Positions 46,730 through 58,670 of a stretch of 64,000 bases of DNA are shown in pieces. Below the pieces are notes generated by a model. The model ran no database searches, was not told the DNA's origin, and saw only the letters and a program-made list of their open reading frames with translations. Position 1 is the stretch's first letter; the number at the start of each line of letters is the position of its first letter. This DNA is from Polytrichum commune (Eukaryota; Streptophyta; Polytrichopsida; Polytrichales; Polytrichaceae): the NCBI GenBank assembly GCA_950295325.1, contig OX485804.1, forward strand, positions 21,392,001-21,456,000, given 5' to 3'. Position numbers and translations under genes: made by a program.

Positions 46730-47273
46730 AGCACAAATAAACATGTAGCATGAAAAATAACAATATCATGTGCCAAAATTTTATTTCAACTCATACCTAT
46801 AAATTCATGAGGATGGCACAAGGAGTATGTAGCAATCACTATACCTCAATCGCAGTTATCAAACCTATGAAATAGGTCACCGAACCTATTATGACAATCC
46901 AAACCTATTTCGACCAATGTGAACCCACCCCGATTGACCTCTTGAAATCAAAATGATAGCTGTCAAAATGTTTCACCTCAAAATGAAAGTTGTTAGATGG
47001 TGTTGTCATGAAAGTGCCTTGTTTCTAATAGTGGAGGGACAAGGCCTATTGTCTCATGTCAAATGAGATCTTGTTTGGGAACCATATTTTTCATTGTTGA
47101 GTATCAAAGTCGAGATATATTAGTCATGGTAATCAAGTAACGTCAACCTATATGACAAAACAAGGATGACATGGACTAGAATGCTTGCAATATGTATGTT
47201 TAGTGTTGGCATTCCAAAGTTTGTGTGGTCCACAATTCTTTTGAACTTATCTGAGATGTTGCCACACATATAA

Positions 47274-47489
47274 CTACGGTACTAAATATATGGTATTTAG
47301 TGTCACTTACTATTGGAATTACACAACATTATAATTATGAACTGTACATCTCATTTTTTATTTTCAACAAAGGTCGAACTAGTTGTTTGGACATTATAAA
47401 ACATTAACATTTTTACTTGATAAAAAAATACACTAATAATAAAGAGATATAGGAATGTGTAACTCCAAATAGTATCATATTTAGTGTAG
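47274..47489. mobile_element. Fold-back MITE, family M1, 216 bp
   Basis: Left arm CTACGGTACTAAATATATGG, with ATTTAGTGTCACTTACTATT after it; right arm ends CATATTTAGTGTAG. The middle TTGTTTGGACATTATAAAAC matches the copy at 1610-1836. Confidence 0.75.
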
Positions 47490-49713
47490 TATGGGCCAAT
47501 TTAGATAGTGTTGCATTAATGATTATTTCCTTCATTTAGAATAGACCATGTAAAATGTAAATAGATTCTAATATGTACTATCTAATCTTCCCATTCTTAA
47601 CAAATTCATCATTTCGAGAAGAAATCTTCAAGTTCCGAAGATATTTTGGATCACACTCATTTCCCCCCCTAGTATTGGATGAAAACTGGAGTGTATTTGA
47701 GGTGTGTAGGACATAATAACACACCTAGTCGAGTAAAAGAAAACAACAGGCATAGAGTTGCACCTGTCACTGTTGAAGCTAACAAGCTCCAGAGAAGGTA
47801 CAGAAGTCCACCAAAAAATGTTACTTACCGTCTTCTGCCTGTTTACATCTCAAAGCCTCTTCAAGAATCTCAAACATGTTCAACACTCTCACATAATTTG
47901 CCACAGACCTCTGTCTCTCAAGGTGCCAAGAGTTCCACTCCTTCTATCCAATAAGCAAGAGTTGGAGGATCAGTCCTTAGATTTTTAGAGCAGCATGTGT
48001 GATGAAGTTGCTTGCTATGGAGTTTTGATCTTGGAGTGCACAGGTAATCCGAGTTAGAAGTTCATATAGGATGAGCTGCTTCCTCAAGCCCTGAGAGCCA
48101 ACATTGACAAGTTTTTTGCAAGTTGCATCAGGTAGGTCGAGGATTGGTGTTGGGCTGACGTCAGTATTGCCAAAGGTAGGTCTCATTGGGCTGCTAGTTC
48201 GACTATTCACTTCCTCAGCGTGGCTTATGCATCAGAGGGGGCAGCATTTGGTGAGGATGATTTTGGGTTGGTGAGCATCGAGCATTGCATGCATGTGGTT
48301 GGTGGGTTATAGTCACTATTGTTGGGTGTCATCTGTGAATTTTATAGCTGCAAGGATTTGTCTCTCTAGATCTCCTGGCCATGGCCTCCAATGGACTCTG
48401 CCCCCACTCAAGGTTATGCATGTCTTCGTATCTTTTGAGATCTGTGTGAGCCCCAATATGAACAAGCCTGATTTTTAGGATGTGAAAGATGAGCTCAAAT
48501 CTGTATTTGTTCAAGAACCAACGACTATGTTTCACTATATATTCATGCAATCTATATGACCCTTTTTGCGCAAAGCCAGGAAAGCTGGTTTTACAATCAA
48601 TCCTTGTCCATGCTTGTTTTGACTTCTCTGTGGGGTTGTGTGTAGGTGTTGGAGACATTATTACACAAGCAAGCAAGGCAACTCTACAACACACGTCTAG
48701 AAAATAGAAAAAATTCAACTCTCAACTACAGAACACTCGATTGGCACTGGAATTGAAATTTTGAAAGATGCATTGAAGTTCCTTGCATTGTCTATTTGGC
48801 ATTTACAATATTATCATGCTTCAGTTTTTTTATTATAACTTTTGTTGATATGCTACGTTTTCTGTGTACTAAAAGGTTTCCCCCACTTGCTTGAACATCT
48901 TCAAGGCAGCAACAAAATCTGTGAAAATGGGTGGAGATGGACAGAAGATGCATACTCTCCAGCACCAAAAATACTTGCAGACATTCTGGTACGTCACTCT
49001 ATGTTATTAGTGGCCATTACTCTGAATTTGTTATTCTGGAAAATAACTTTGTGGTTGATGTTTTCGCCCTCAATTTGACATCAATGAGGTTAGTAGCTCA
49101 CATTGCACCAAGAAGTAAGCTTAAGGCTGGTAGAGTTTGATGATGACCACTTCAACTCTGGCTTAAATGAACTTGTTCATACAACTTGAAGTGTTCTAAC
49201 TGTGAGCATATGGCATCCGGAACCCTCTCAACCTTACCATGTAGCTCCTCAAAGATTCTTGCTGGAAGCTCAAGTTTATTCAACACCTTAAGTTTGTTGT
49301 CCGTGCTTTAGGGCCTCAATCCCTATTATGAATTCTAAGACCTAGGAGAGTTCTTAAAACATTTCGGTGTTGTACTATTTCTAACCATGTTCAACCATGG
49401 TCAATTGGTAAGTATATGTCATCTGTAAGAGATTTGCACTAGAATTTAAGGAGCAAGAATTTAGCATGTTTCAACTTTAATTTCTACATTGACACCTTTG
49501 AAATGTCACTGTGGATGTGCTAGTAAGCCCAAACTTAGAATGAGTGTGGCATCTGCCCTTTGTAGCATAACCGTGTCTAGCTTGATTAAATTGGCTTGGA
49601 AACACCTAATTATAACAAGCTCAGAAAACCAGGTCCAGTTGAGAAATATGTGGAGAATTTTCAATAACCTAGAACAACATGGATGCTAATTCTATAATGT
49701 ATTAGGAGCCATA
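47490..49713. other. Higher-complexity DNA with possible exon-like pieces
   Basis: Frames at 47679-47954 (+) and 48842-49078 (+) give balanced proteins; the second, beginning GFPHLLEHLQGSNKICENG, ends at CTGGTACGT, a plausible donor. I recognise no domain and cannot join the pieces in frame, so no gene is called. A phrase at 48355-48395 matches 31218-31258. Confidence 0.3.
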
Positions 49714-49862
49714 CTACACTTTTTGTTGAATTAGTGTAGGTTACCATTTGGAGTTACACATTGCTACAACATTTTACTGAGAGCATCATTTTACTGAGTA
49801 AAATGCTATAGCAATGCATAACTCCAAATGGTAACCCACACTAATTAGACAAAATAGTGTAG
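49714..49862. mobile_element. Compact fold-back MITE, family M1, 149 bp
   Basis: The most symmetrical M1 copy: arms of about 65 bp (CTACACTTTTTGTTGAATTA... and ...TAATTAGACAAAATAGTGTAG) meet around CTGAGAGCATCATTTTACTG. It probably arose by loss of the family's middle part. Confidence 0.85.
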
Positions 49863-52000
49863 GCTTTCGTAGGCTCTTGTGGGAGATATTGGCTCCATTA
49901 TCCATGTCTATATCTTTATAGTCCACAGGACTGAAAATTATCCACCTTTGTGGCTGGCAATGATATGCTTTAATTAATATCCGAAGTCCAACCTAGACAC
50001 TTCTTTGGGCTGTATGCAGAAAACATTGTTACAACATATATGGCACTAAAATCTATAAAGCTTGTGTCTCTTAAAGAGGAGCCAACAAGGAACTCAGGAT
50101 GAGTGATGGAATCTAGCTGTGACAAATCTGAAAAACGATGGTTGCATATATATGACAATTACATGATTTGTCTTAGGCCCAGTGTTGATGGATGTGCAGA
50201 AGCTATTTGCAAATTTATAAAAGTTTTAGAAGGGGTCTAGAATACTGTTTTCTCATCTCGGGTGGGGGTTTGATAATTAGAGGGGTAGCTAAGTAGTCCT
50301 TAAAGGACGTGGGGTCTCAATACATGGCCGCATACAAATCATATGGGCTTCACCCAGTTCATAAATCATAATTATATGTCTATGTGTTTGAAATCTTATT
50401 ATGTATATTGTCTTATGTCAAGGAGGAAATAAAAATATAGTCATACTAAACATTGATGAACAAAATATGATGTATTTATATTTATTTAAAGGACACCTAG
50501 GCTGTGTATTTGAACTTAAATCTTCAATGAAATCAAAATGTTTAACTTATTCAAGTATTTCGCTTGAAAAAAAGTTGATTTTAGATAAGGTCACTTTTGA
50601 CATGATTAACAAAAAATGAAAATGTGAAAATCTAAGCTCAAATTTTTTTTTGCTTGGAGACACCCAGTCTTGGCCTCTTAGATGCTTAGGGATTAACTCC
50701 TAGCTAATCTAAAGAAATCCTCGGTGTTTATCAGCAGCATGTAGCTAAGATTGCACTTTAGCAATCGTATTTATGTGGCCTATTTTAATTACTGGGAATT
50801 TCAAGCTGGTCAACTATCTCATTGCATGAGTTACTATAAGCCTGAACTGTTTATCCGCAAATGAAACTGAAACTGAACAGATTCAATACTTATGATTCTG
50901 AAGTTGAACTCTTAATAGAATTGCTTTATCTGGTACAACTGATAGTTAAAAGGCCATGTTGTCAAAGGTTATCTCCTATCATACTGAGATTTGCTTAATG
51001 TTTTGCAGAGTCGGCAAGACAATTCACTACATTACTATTGTAGTTCTCCATGGCCACAATTGATTCGGTTGTTTTTGTTGATTCCTCTTGAGCTTGGTGA
51101 GTCTGTGCTGTTCTCATCAGCCATGCTTGCTCCTTGGTGGTGCTTCAATGGGCTCACCCATTTCATCTCCCAATGTGCGAGTGCCGAATTCATGTCTCAT
51201 AGGATTCGGCTGTTTTCTTTGAGAAAATTCAACTCTGCAATCCTCTTTTGGATAGTGATAATTGTGAGCATTCACTAACTCCTCCATGTCAAATATCTTT
51301 GTATTGTCATTTAGACGATATCTTTGGGGGTGACAACTTACATTAGATCATGTTTATTTTTTAGAACTTTAAATGCTATCAAAGATGATTTAAGGTCTTA
51401 TAAATATATTTTGAAGATTATACTCTGAAAGTACACATGAAAATTAATACACTTATATCTTATTCGTCCAAAATAGAAGAATAAAATATGGTGTGAAGCA
51501 ATGGTTCATAAGTTGATGGTAATGATGATCATAATTATACGGGTATGTGAGTATAACAGCTTGAAAAGCCTCGGCCATAATTCATAATTTGTAGAATAAC
51601 ATGATATAATTTCAATTTACGATAATGCGCAAGAAACCAAATGAGGGGAGCATGTGAAATCATCATATAGAGGCATGTGTCAAGATGTGAATTTTTTTTC
51701 ATACCATAGTTACCAATAAGCTGTACCAATTTAACATCTTCATACAAAAGTGAAGCCCTCTTATCATGAATGGATAACTAGCTAGGTCCAAACCTTACTT
51801 GATATTTGCACGCCCTTGCATATCCTTTAAGAGTTGCCACCCCGGGCAATATCTCTTTCATGACTCAAGTCGTACATGTTGTGGCAAGTTCCTTAGATGG
51901 CTAGAATCCAAGGAGGCCTCCGTATGTACCACCAATGCATGAGCCTAGTATTATACCATGGACAACGTAGAATTCGGTTAGTCTATACAATAGTACACCA
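49863..52000. other. Intergenic DNA without a defended gene
   Basis: Frames such as 50991-51278 (+) and 51535-51747 (-) lie here. The first is rich in Leu, Phe and Ser and could be a membrane-like exon or chance. No repeats with defined ends are seen. Confidence 0.4.
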
Positions 52001-52010
52001 ATTGTGTGGG

Positions 52011-52017
52011 TATAAAG
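52011..52017 (+). promoter_or_regulatory. TATA box of the small two-exon gene
   Basis: TATAAAG preceded by GTGGG and followed by GGGTGG. It lies 193 bp before the ATG at 52204. A start of transcription about 30 bp on (near 52042, in TCATTCTCATC) would leave a leader of roughly 160 bp. Prediction from motif and position only. Confidence 0.5.
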
Positions 52018-52203
52018 GGGTGGTCATGTGGAGAGGAAGTTCATTCTCATCACTTGCCATTTCCTCCTACTTGCATCAATCTCCTTGCACTTGGTGTCTC
52101 CTAATGGTCTTCTTAGTGGTGTGACATTGTTTCCTCTTGGTTGTTTGTGGAGCACTTAGCGGAGCTTGTTTGTATCTTTGCCGACTACCTTCAAGTTACA
52201 ACC

Positions 52204-52829
52204 ATGGCTAGTGACAACGCCACGGGAGCACCAACCGCGGGAGGAAATGACAACGTCACGGGAGCGCCGAACGCGAGAGGAAGTGACAAACGCAACCGCA
52301 TGACGTGCTGCAGTAACCTGTACAAGTTCGGAGGACAAGGTCTGCATGATGCGGTGCAGACCGAACGCGCGTTGCGGGTGGTGAGCCTCATTTTAAGCTA
52401 CGTGATGTTATTTTGAAGAGAATGTTGCACTCCCAGGTCTTCCAAATGCGAGGGCTTGTTGCGTTTTATAATTTTCCGGCTGCATGACTAGAGTGCAAAA
52501 TGTCCAAGTTCAAATGAGGAATGCCCATGATGAATGTGTGAGGTGTTGAACTGAAATGTTTTGTGTTGGTACTATGCTTGTAGTGGGACGATGCAGCGAA
52601 TATGGCGTTAGCCAAGCGACTCAAACAGCAGATTCTGGAACTCGGACACTATAGCAGGATGGTGGAACGCATCCCGCGCCGTACTCATGAGATCACACGC
52701 GACGGGGTGCTGATCTCGACTGGGGTTCCCTCAGGCAGACGCTTTCAAGTTGTGGTGCCTTATCCTGCTCCTAATGAGCCTGCAACCACAGTCGCGGACT
52801 GCGGCCCTGAGGATTTACCCAGTCCCTAG
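52204..52829 (+). CDS. Small two-exon gene, unknown protein of 139-140 aa
   Basis: Exon 1 runs from ATG 52204 to 52377 or 52380 and exon 2 from 52584 to the stop at 52827-52829. The join is in frame with either donor (GTGGTG or GTGAGC, three bases apart) and gives ERALR(V)WDDAANMALAK. Exon 1 codes two near-repeats of 13 residues (NATGAPTAGG / NVTGAPNARG) and a basic stretch SDKRNRMTCC; exon 2 codes a charged helix-like part (AKRLKQQILELGHYSRMV) followed by RIPRRTHEITRDGVLISTG and a Pro-rich end. Both exons are GC- and CpG-rich while the intron and flanks are AT-rich, which in a methylated plant genome favours a real gene or a recent arrival. I recognise no family. It could also be a fragment carried by a transposon. 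A TATA box stands at 52011. Confidence 0.5.
52378..52583 (+). other. Intron of the small gene
   Basis: Begins GTGGTGAGC (two overlapping GT donors 3 nt apart) and ends TATGCTTGTAG. Length 206 or 203 bp. It is AT-rich compared with the exons, and the frame it interrupts does not continue usefully through it (stop soon after 52410). Confidence 0.5.
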
Positions 52830-53024
52830 AGTGACGGCATGGTTGAGTTATGCTTCATGTGAAGCTACATTAGACTCATGTAGCTCTGGTGTGATCGATA
52901 TGAATTTGTGCATGGGCACACTAGAGCAGTATAGTGAGAACTAGTGAGGCTGTCATGGAGCATATGTTGTTGCTGGAGGGGGATCCTAAGTTGAAGAAAG
53001 AGTATTGCAAATGACATAGTTGTG

Positions 53025-53095
53025 TTGGGTGGGGTGTTGAGTTGGGTGAGGTGTTGTGTTGGGTGGGGTGTTGGTTTGGGTGGAGTGTTGGTTTC
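53025..53095. repeat. 17-bp minisatellite
   Basis: About four copies of TGTTG(T/A)GTTGGGTGGGG-like units. The overlapping frames on both strands here are translations of this repeat. Confidence 0.8.
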
Positions 53096-56000
53096 CACAT
53101 GTTGGAATACCTTATTGTATTCATTGCAAACTCTAATGGATTATGTTGTAACTTATGTCTCAATTGCCAAAGGGGTTGGTTCAAAATGTACTCACAGACC
53201 CACATGGACTGGAGCTCTTGCATTTATATTTGGACTGCAGTTGAGGGTCGTTTTAGGGAGGTAGATATCAGGTTCATTCTCCTGTGATGTTGGTGGACAG
53301 GAAAACTGGAGTAGCCACATAATGGAAGTTAGTGATGTCATCGATTGAATATGAGAGATTGAGCCCACCCTGGGAAGATTGAATTTGGGAGATGTGGATG
53401 GGGTTTTCTGGCAGAGAAGGTCATGTTTGTTACAGCGTAGACTTCGGGAGTGACAAAAACCTTGTAGGGTCCAACGTTTGCAGAGCCTGTGAAGGCTGAT
53501 TTGCAGCATTCAGCATTCTGTGTGAGGGATCATTCTTTGTACAGAACGAAGACAGTAGCTACAACATATAACCCATTGGTGAAAGCATCATAATTTCTTC
53601 CTTCCCGTTCTGTCCTCTAGGCTTTATTCACATCTTGTAAACGATGTTACCAAGAAGAAAACGTAAACGCCTGCAGACATCCGACATCATGACGTAAGGT
53701 AATTTACCAAATTTACTTTTATATCCAATGTTTCTGAAAACGTAAGGTATTATACCAAATTTATATCTATCAAGCCCGTTGCAATGCAAGAAGCTACATT
53801 CCAGTGAAAATGCTGATTTTGAAGAATACAATATGATTCTCCATGTCTGCATTGTAGGTGCCAAGCAACCCTGACTGAAAAATTGATGTAAGTGTTCGAT
53901 TATTTTGAAGTCGTGCATGCAATGGGTTTTTTGTTGGATTGGGTGTTTGGCAATGCAGGATATTATATATTGAGTCCACAGCCAGCCATACCTCCGATAC
54001 AGCTCACAGAGCTCGATAACGGCCACAAGGCAAACTTCCTTATCCCATACTAACCAATCCTTTTCGAGCTCTGGGAACACTCACAATTGCTCTGAATTTC
54101 AAAACTGGAGAACCAGTGGGCGCTTCGTAGATTTCTCCCAGCCGCCCCAACAATGAAATGAAATTGATTTCTTCCGGAAGTCAGAAGACTCGAGACTACC
54201 TAGTGCTACATTCTGAAATAGGGAGAGAAACGTGGAAACTTACTTCTAGTGGATGAAATAGGGAGCGAATGTGGAAACTTACTTCTAGTGGAGTTGTGGA
54301 GGACACATTTTATAACAAAGTTTGTGTCCCCTTTTCAACCACATTATCGCAACAAAAGTGGCATAATCTTTAATCTTTAGGATTGGGAGAGTCGGCCACT
54401 GGCCAGATGCAATGGTAAGTTCTATGTTTTTGGATGCAATAAGCAGGAATAAGTTTGCGTTGGGGTGGTGACAATGGTGTGCGAGCCTCTGCCTAATGCA
54501 GCTATTTCCGAAGACATTTTGACCGCCGCCTGACTTGAATCCCAAAGCAGGTAAATGACATCAACCTCAAGTTTTATTATGAAGCTGTTGACTGATTCAG
54601 AATTCTCCCATGTGCATTAACACCAAGGAGGAGGCTCTGAATCTTTTATGAGTCTTCACTACTTGTTGTTCTGCAACATCGCAAAATGGCTTTCATCTTG
54701 ACTGGACTCTGATATTACAGTTGTGCGCACTTCGTTCCATGTCGGTCTTGTATTGAGGCTTCAACTCTGCATCAATCAAATTCCCCTGTTGGTTACTAGA
54801 ATATTAGATGGACATACTTGTATTGGGGCCCGGTTGCATTTAGGTTTATTTGACAATGGAGAGTGCAGATGAAAACGCATAAATTCATTGCAAGACAAGA
54901 CTGATGTTCATCATGATTCTGAACATTTTCGAACATTCGTTGGGAGGAATCTCACGAACCCATCTACGAAACTAAGATAAGCAATGGAATATCCAAATTC
55001 CTGAAGTAGTGAAAATATCCATTCAGGAATTTGGATAAGCAATTTGGAAATTCCTGAAGTAGTGAAAATTGCCTCCAAGGTGGGAACACGAAGGTTGATG
55101 AGTATGGTAAGCTTAGGTGACAATTGGACAATCAAAGAGCTGAAGACAATCAATCCCTGAATTTGCAACATGGATCCACAGATTCAGGTCAATCCAAAAA
55201 GTGCACCTTTGATTTACTCCCAACTTGCTTGATCCCAGTCTCTCTGCAGCAACATGACATATGGTATGTAATGGCTGTTATTCGGTTGGTTTTTCCTGTT
55301 TTCCATCTTCTGTACCGATCAGATTTAAGTTCCGTAACTTGTGTTGCATTAGCATATCTGATGAACCAAAGCAAACTTATTCCAATTGGCCAATTCATGA
55401 CCATGTTCAGCGTGAGCGACTTCACTATCAACATATGAATCCTATATAATTCTCTAATGTCAGTGAAAGAATAATGCAACTCTGCAAATTTTCCAATGAG
55501 AGGACAAGTTTCTAGGGACACATGTCAACTGCCCAAGACGCATGTGCTTGTAGTGCTTGTATGCTCAATATGGACTATACAATTAGTAATTTGTGGTGAC
55601 GTTGGGATGTGTTGCATCAATGGTGAGGTCGTCATGACTTCACATGGATTCCTGATTTGTGATTATCATAATCAGAGTAATTGAGAGTGAGCGGTTACAT
55701 GTAACTTATAGGATGCTCAATTGATGTTTCAGAATTATGTCACAGCCACAGCAAATCGTGACATGAAATTTAGTCAGAGTATGGCATACTGGGACAGAGT
55801 AGGCACTCAAGTTAAAGTAATGTTCGGTGTGAGGTTGTGAGGACACCCAAACAGTATGTACTGATCATGGGGTGCCGATTTATGCAAGTTGTAGACATAC
55901 TTGACCTAGTATACTCTCTCTGTATATATATATTCTCAGAATGATCACAACGTATAACTATAAACTTACGTTGAGCCAAAGCATGGGCGAGCGTTGTCAA

Positions 56001-56150
56001 AGATGGATTGGTTACTTCAACCTCAACGCTGTGACCAAGACACAGTTGTTGTTGCAAGCAAATAAACATTGCACATGGAATCCCTCACAAAAGTAGAGAC
56101 TTTCATCTGCTACTATGAACTAGTACATACCTTCAACAGCTCAGCCTGCT
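53096..56150. other. Complex DNA with unresolved frames
   Basis: The minus-strand frame at 53628-54080 (150 aa; begins with a GTG codon, FPELEKDWLVWDKEV, then VAVIELCELYRRYGWLW) is the most protein-like piece, at least in its first 40 residues. It may be an exon, but no partner exon is secured. A small stem (54989-55037, CCAAATTCCTGAA with its complement) and a nearby direct repeat of AATTCCTGAAGTAGTGAAAA lie at 54990-55070. No gene is called. Confidence 0.3.
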
Positions 56151-57435
56151 TTTCTTTTCCTGATAGATGCTGTTTGTCTAGACACCCCACAACTCCAGCC
56201 TGGGCCCTGAGCGAGACCTAGCCCTCTAAGGGTCCAGTCGCACCACCCAACTTTAAGACAATTAGCTAGCTTATGAGTTAGTAAAGATTACCAAGTTATC
56301 AAAATTCTAGCTAACTAAAAGCATGGTCAAACCGGTCACACTACCTTGTTATAAGAATTAGCTAACAATATGAGTTAATGAGAATCAACTTACAATTGAA
56401 ATATGTCTTAACTAACCGAGCGTACATCTGCACAACTTGGTTACGACTTACCAAGGGTTGACCAATTTAAGAGAGGAGTTAAGGTTGATTAACCAACATT
56501 TTGCTCAACTTGCTCAACTTGCTCAAACTTGCTCAAACTTGCTCAAAGTTTTAGTGATATATATATATATATATATAAAAATTATACTAATTTAGGATGA
56601 TGCAAGGAATAGTGTGGTCCACCTCTTAGCAAAACAAAGAAAAATTATATGGGGAACATGAGGGGTGGGCATTCAAGAACAAAATTGGGCTAACAAACGG
56701 TAAAGCTAGTTAGCATTAAGAGTACAAATGAGCTAACTTACCTCACAAAGACTTAAAGACTCAAAGACTTAAAGACTTCTTCACAAAACAAGGTCCAAAA
56801 AGTTAGCTTCTTCTTTTTTTCTTTTTTTCTTTTTTTTAATTAACTTCTATTTGAACCTTAATCTTAACTAGGCGGTGTGTGTGTGAGATAGATTAGCTCT
56901 CATACCCAAGGAGTGCACTGTTCAAGTACTGTATTTATACATGTGGGTGCACAAAAGGGGTATTATTTAAAACAAGCATGTACAAAATGTACGTACAAGA
57001 GACATATTGCTATTAAGCAAGAAGTAGATATACATGAGGCTATAGAAAAATATATGTAAAGTATGCATTTACGCGTTTACGCGTTCAAGTCAGACCTGGA
57101 CCAAGAATCATGTGCTTTTTCATCCACTAAGTAACGACTTTATAACTAAAAATCCATGATTTGATATTATACATATAATAGGGCCATATTTTTGCATTTC
57201 CAAACATTTGTACACATGTTATATACAATTTCTGTATTTGTTTTTGGACCCTTGTGTACGTATGGAAATGTATTTTGAAGCAATGAGATTTGTAAGTATA
57301 TTGCTTGATTTTAGCAAAAATAAAATGTATACAGGGGTATTTTAATAAGGGGCATGCACGCACGTGATGCTTGGTTTTAATGAATAGTGCACTCCCTGAG
57401 CTCTCATATAGGTTATCTACCTCATATGTTAGCTC
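56151..57435. other. LTR-like region with short tandem repeats
   Basis: Starts with GTCTAGACACCCCACAACTC and a Pro/Cys-codon-like block that resembles LTR starts, then holds a TTGCTCAA(A)C array (56502-56549, 10-11 bp units), a TA run (56557-56576) and a repeated ACTTAAAGACT phrase. TATTTATACATG at 56932 could be a promoter. I could not find matching ends or a target duplication, so an LTR is only a guess. Confidence 0.3.
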
Positions 57436-58427
57436 TTGGGAGGTGTACTCTTCATTGGAAACCTAAATGACACGCATGGGTCACTATGAAATTAAACCCC
57501 CTATATACGCGAAATTCATAGAGAAAACAAATGTATCAAAGACCAAAGAAGAACCGGCATTGCTTGTTTCCGGCTTTGAGGTATTGTAAAGAAAGACCAA
57601 TGATAAACTGACATCAAGGGTAGAGGCTTCTAGGCAAACACATAACAAAGAGGAACCAATGAACAATGAGAAGGCAAAGAATGCAAATCGAGGAGACAAG
57701 AAGTTGAGAAGTTGAGAATATGAAAACCATAGAGTGCGAAAACATTTATGAAATTGGTTTGGAAGATTCACAAAGTTGCTAGAAGGTGAAGGTCCACTAT
57801 CATGAAACTGAGGTGTGCCACATGTCAAGTCGTTTTAGAAAAACTATGAACTAATTTAGAAAGTTCATAAAATTGGTAGAACACTTTGATAACATTGGCC
57901 GGAAGATCCATGAACTAGTAGCTGCTATGAACCTTCATGAAATCGAGTTTGCACTTATGTGAAGTCGACCTTGGCTTCTTGGGAAGTTAGGGGTTATTTG
58001 GTTAGATACCTTGTGGTAATTGAAGAATTGGATGCTATACTTACTTTGTATGTAGATCATCAATATCACAAAATTTTACAACTTTTTATATTACTCTCTC
58101 CATGAGACAAGAGAAGGTACGTCAAAAAAGCACTCGATCGAAACCCCTAAATTTGATAAGACTGGGTGAGGATTCATAGATATTTTGTCTATAGATTGTA
58201 CATTGAGCCCCTGAGAGCTTTAAGGGTTAAGTTATCAGACACAGCTCATAGATGAGACGGAGACTGGGATTTGTACCTTGATCTTTGATAATGAATTTGC
58301 ATGACAAGTTGTTGTCAGAAGATAAGGAAAGGAAAACTTTGAGGCCCCTCGCCAAACCCGTGAACCCCAAGCTGGTCTGCCATGAGAATGACTAAAGGCA
58401 GTGCCAAGAGTGCTCATACGTGATATT
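57436..58427. repeat. Repeat-derived DNA (Y and Z segments)
   Basis: 57436-57530 matches 25590-25690 and 61140-61230. 58220-58410 matches 59810-59928 plus 60931-61000 and shows the uninterrupted GCCAAACCCGTGAA where hAT H1-B inserted in the other copy. The minus-strand frame 57484-57828 (114 aa) is unrecognised and falls partly in the repeat. Confidence 0.6.
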
Positions 58428-58670
58428 TACACCAAATGTTGTCTTTAGTGTCGTATGGTATTTTACTATGTCATTGTGGTCACTTTTCTAATGACATTTC
58501 TTATGAACAAGTCCAAAAGTATCGTCATACCAACGTAGTTTTACTTCATCCAAATGTCATATATTAAGTAACAATAATCATAATGGTGTTACTTATTATG
58601 CACGGGTGTTTTACGATTAGTATTGAGCAATAAAAATTGAATTGGTGACATTAAATATAATATTTAGTAG
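58428..58670. mobile_element. Fold-back MITE, family M2, 243 bp
   Basis: Left end TACACCAAATGTTGTCTTTA and right end ...AATATAATATTTAGTAG. The phrases CACTTTTCTAATGACATTTC and TATCGTCATACC match the complement of the M2 element at 45751-46126. Confidence 0.7.

Noticed and set aside
52865-53287. Several frames around 53 kb on both strands
   Set aside because: They translate the 17-bp minisatellite and its flanks and give only Thr/Pro or Gly/Val repeats.
56151-57435. A solo LTR at 56.2-57.4 kb
   Set aside because: The start looks LTR-like, but I found neither a matching end nor a target duplication, so it is listed only as unexplained DNA.
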